Shown: positions 46,888-47,825 of the stretch, piece by piece | How the letters are laid out: every line of letters begins with the position of its first letter | How positions within the stretch are numbered: position 1 is the first letter of the stretch | NCBI RefSeq assembly: GCF_003949795.1 | Contig: NZ_RPRY01000017.1 | Span: 1 to 47,825 of the forward strand | Direction: 5' to 3' | Length of the DNA: 47,825 nucleotides | From: Streptomyces sp. WAC06614 | GTDB taxonomy: Bacteria > Actinomycetota > Actinomycetes > Streptomycetales > Streptomycetaceae | Notes under the pieces: model-generated | What the model saw: only the letters and a program-made list of their open reading frames with translations | Databases searched by the model: none | What the model was told of the DNA's origin: nothing | Position numbers and translations under genes: made by a program

Positions 46888-47706
46888 TCAGAGCAGGGGG
46901 GCCAAGGCCCGCGCGGCCTGGCGGACGGCCGGCGCATAGGTCTCCAGCTGCTCGCGCGGGACCAGGAACGTGACCGTGGTGACGCTCACCCCGCCGACCG
47001 GCCGGCCCGCGGGGTCCAGCACGGCGGCGCCCAGGCAGCGGATCGTGGGCTCGTTCTCCTCGTCGTCCACGGCGAACCCCCGCTCCCGTACGGCGGCCAG
47101 CTCCGCCACCAGCTCCGGCACGGTGGCCAGGGAGTTCGGCGTGCGGCGGGGCAGCGGACCGGCCGCGAGCAGCTCGTGGGCCTCCTCGGGCGGCAGGGCG
47201 GCCAGGACGCTCTTGCCGATCGCCGTGGTGTGCAGCGGCATCCGCATGCCGACGCGGGAGGCGGTGCGGAACGGCTGGTCGCTCTCGCGCTTGTGCACGT
47301 ACGTGATGCTGCCGGGGCTGATGCCGCCGGGGCTGCCGGGGCTGCCGGGGCCCGGGCTCGGGCTCGGGCCGCCGTACAGCGCCAGGTGAACGGTCTGGCC
47401 GGTGTGCTCGCGCAGCTCGTCCAGGATCCGTTCGACGCTCGGGGGTTCGCCGCCGACCACCAGCGCCGCCAAGGTCCGCAGCCGCGGGCCCACCCCGTAC
47501 CGACCGTCCCCGGCGGGGCGGACGTAGTCCTGTTCGGCCAGCGCGGCCAGGATGCGGTGGGTGCTCGACCGGGGGACCCCGGCCGTCGCCGTCACCTCGG
47601 TCAGCCGGTGCGGGCCGCCGGGCGCCGCCACGGCCTCCAGGACCCGCAGCGACTTCTCCAGCGCCGTACCGGCGGCCGAGGTCCGGCCGCTCCGGGGCTC
47701 TGCCAT
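46888..47706 (-). CDS. IclR family transcriptional regulator
   Basis: 272 residues. The N-terminal winged helix 'GTALEKSLRVLEAVAAPGGPHRLTEVTATAGVPRSSTHRILAAL' is the IclR DNA-binding domain; the C-terminal effector domain runs from 'YGVGPRLRTLAALVV' through 'RVGMRMPLHTTAIGKSVLAALP' to 'VGGVSVTTVTFLVPREQL'. An unusual Gly/Pro/Ser stretch 'GPSPSPGPGSPGSPGG' is inserted in the effector domain at about 133-148, coded by short repeats. ATG 47706 has AAGGGAG upstream. A perfect 17-bp palindrome lies 54 bases upstream. The target is unknown, possibly a divergent gene beyond the window. Confidence 0.92.
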   Translation of the reverse strand: MAEPRSGRTSAAGTALEKSLRVLEAVAAPGGPHRLTEVTATAGVPRSSTHRILAALAEQDYVRPAGDGRYGVGPRLRTLAALVVGGEPPSVERILDELREHTGQTVHLALYGGPSPSPGPGSPGSPGGISPGSITYVHKRESDQPFRTASRVGMRMPLHTTAIGKSVLAALPPEEAHELLAAGPLPRRTPNSLATVPELVAELAAVRERGFAVDDEENEPTIRCLGAAVLDPAGRPVGGVSVTTVTFLVPREQLETYAPAVRQAARALAPLL

Positions 47707-47759
47707 GCGAACTCCCTTGTGGGTAAGGTCGGGTCGGATGTTCCGGTACACGATACAGA

Positions 47760-47776
47760 GTTCCACTACGTGGAAC
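47760..47776. promoter_or_regulatory. Palindromic operator GTTCCAC-tac-GTGGAAC
   Basis: A perfect 17-bp inverted repeat 54 bases upstream of the IclR-family start. The TTCC/GGAA arms resemble IclR-type operators, so autoregulation is likely. Confidence 0.65.
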
Positions 47777-47825
47777 GGCTGGGGTGGGAAGGGGTGGGGT
47801 CCTGGTGGTGTCGACCGGTCGGGGC

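Noticed and set aside
1..47825. Mobile element or prophage insertion
   Set aside because: No transposase, integrase, terminal inverted repeat or tRNA gene was seen and base composition is even across the genes.

Overview
The window is very GC-rich (well above 70% by eye) with third codon positions almost always G or C, frequent GTG starts, 4-base ATGA start/stop overlaps and many TANNNT boxes placed 6-7 bases before an ATG. With a chaplin, two tyrosinase (melanin) cassettes and a mycothiol-dependent formaldehyde dehydrogenase, it reads as chromosomal DNA of a Streptomyces. I see no rRNA, tRNA, CRISPR array, insertion sequence, prophage or large biosynthetic cluster. It is a dense mosaic of about 40 small transcription units.

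Layout. 0-9.2 kb: a GlcG/HbpS-like protein, a GH20 hexosaminidase lipoprotein, a divergent MarR regulator / old-yellow-enzyme pair with two copies of one operator, a VOC protein, a secreted HAD acid phosphatase, a CYP152-type fatty-acid peroxygenase/decarboxylase P450, a secreted PNGase-A-like amidase and a LysM-transglycosylase. 9.5-14.6 kb: a DapA-like aldolase divergent from a LysR regulator, S-(hydroxymethyl)mycothiol dehydrogenase, an MBL-fold hydrolase and a LmbE-type deacetylase. 14.6-21.1 kb is a fatty acyl-CoA area: enoyl-CoA hydratase, a 2,4-dienoyl-CoA-reductase-like SDR, a secreted HAF-type protein, and an operon of quinone oxidoreductase plus two acyl-CoA dehydrogenases that look like complementary halves of a heteromer. 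21.2-27.0 kb: GNAT, tyrosinase cassette 1 (melD-type), a chaplin, a small secreted protein, a type-B carboxylesterase and a membrane-anchored esterase. 27.0-33.6 kb: a phosphoesterase/MFS/TolB-like operon, a GNAT, and an MFS exporter followed by a FhuF-like Fe-S protein. 33.7-39.7 kb: a secreted S8 protease with P domain, and a C4-dicarboxylate system (DctA transporter divergent from a DcuS/DcuR-type two-component pair). 39.6-47.8 kb: tyrosinase cassette 2 (melC), glutamate decarboxylase, a helicase with four helicase-associated repeats, a one-polypeptide ECF sigma factor / zinc anti-sigma motif / transmembrane / extracellular CAP-domain fusion, and an IclR regulator.

How the genes fit together. 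Recurring themes are scavenging of extracellular polymers (GH20, PNGase-like, S8 protease, phosphatases, esterases), lipid and acyl-CoA catabolism with palindromic operators at its promoters, cell-surface development (chaplin, LysM-SLT, CAP-sigma fusion) and copper-dependent melanin synthesis. The most unusual object is the sigma-CAP fusion at 45073-46758, which appears to place sensor, membrane anchor, anti-sigma motif and sigma factor in one chain. The most unusual regulatory structure is a perfect 18-bp hairpin between the divergent melC1 and glutamate decarboxylase genes.
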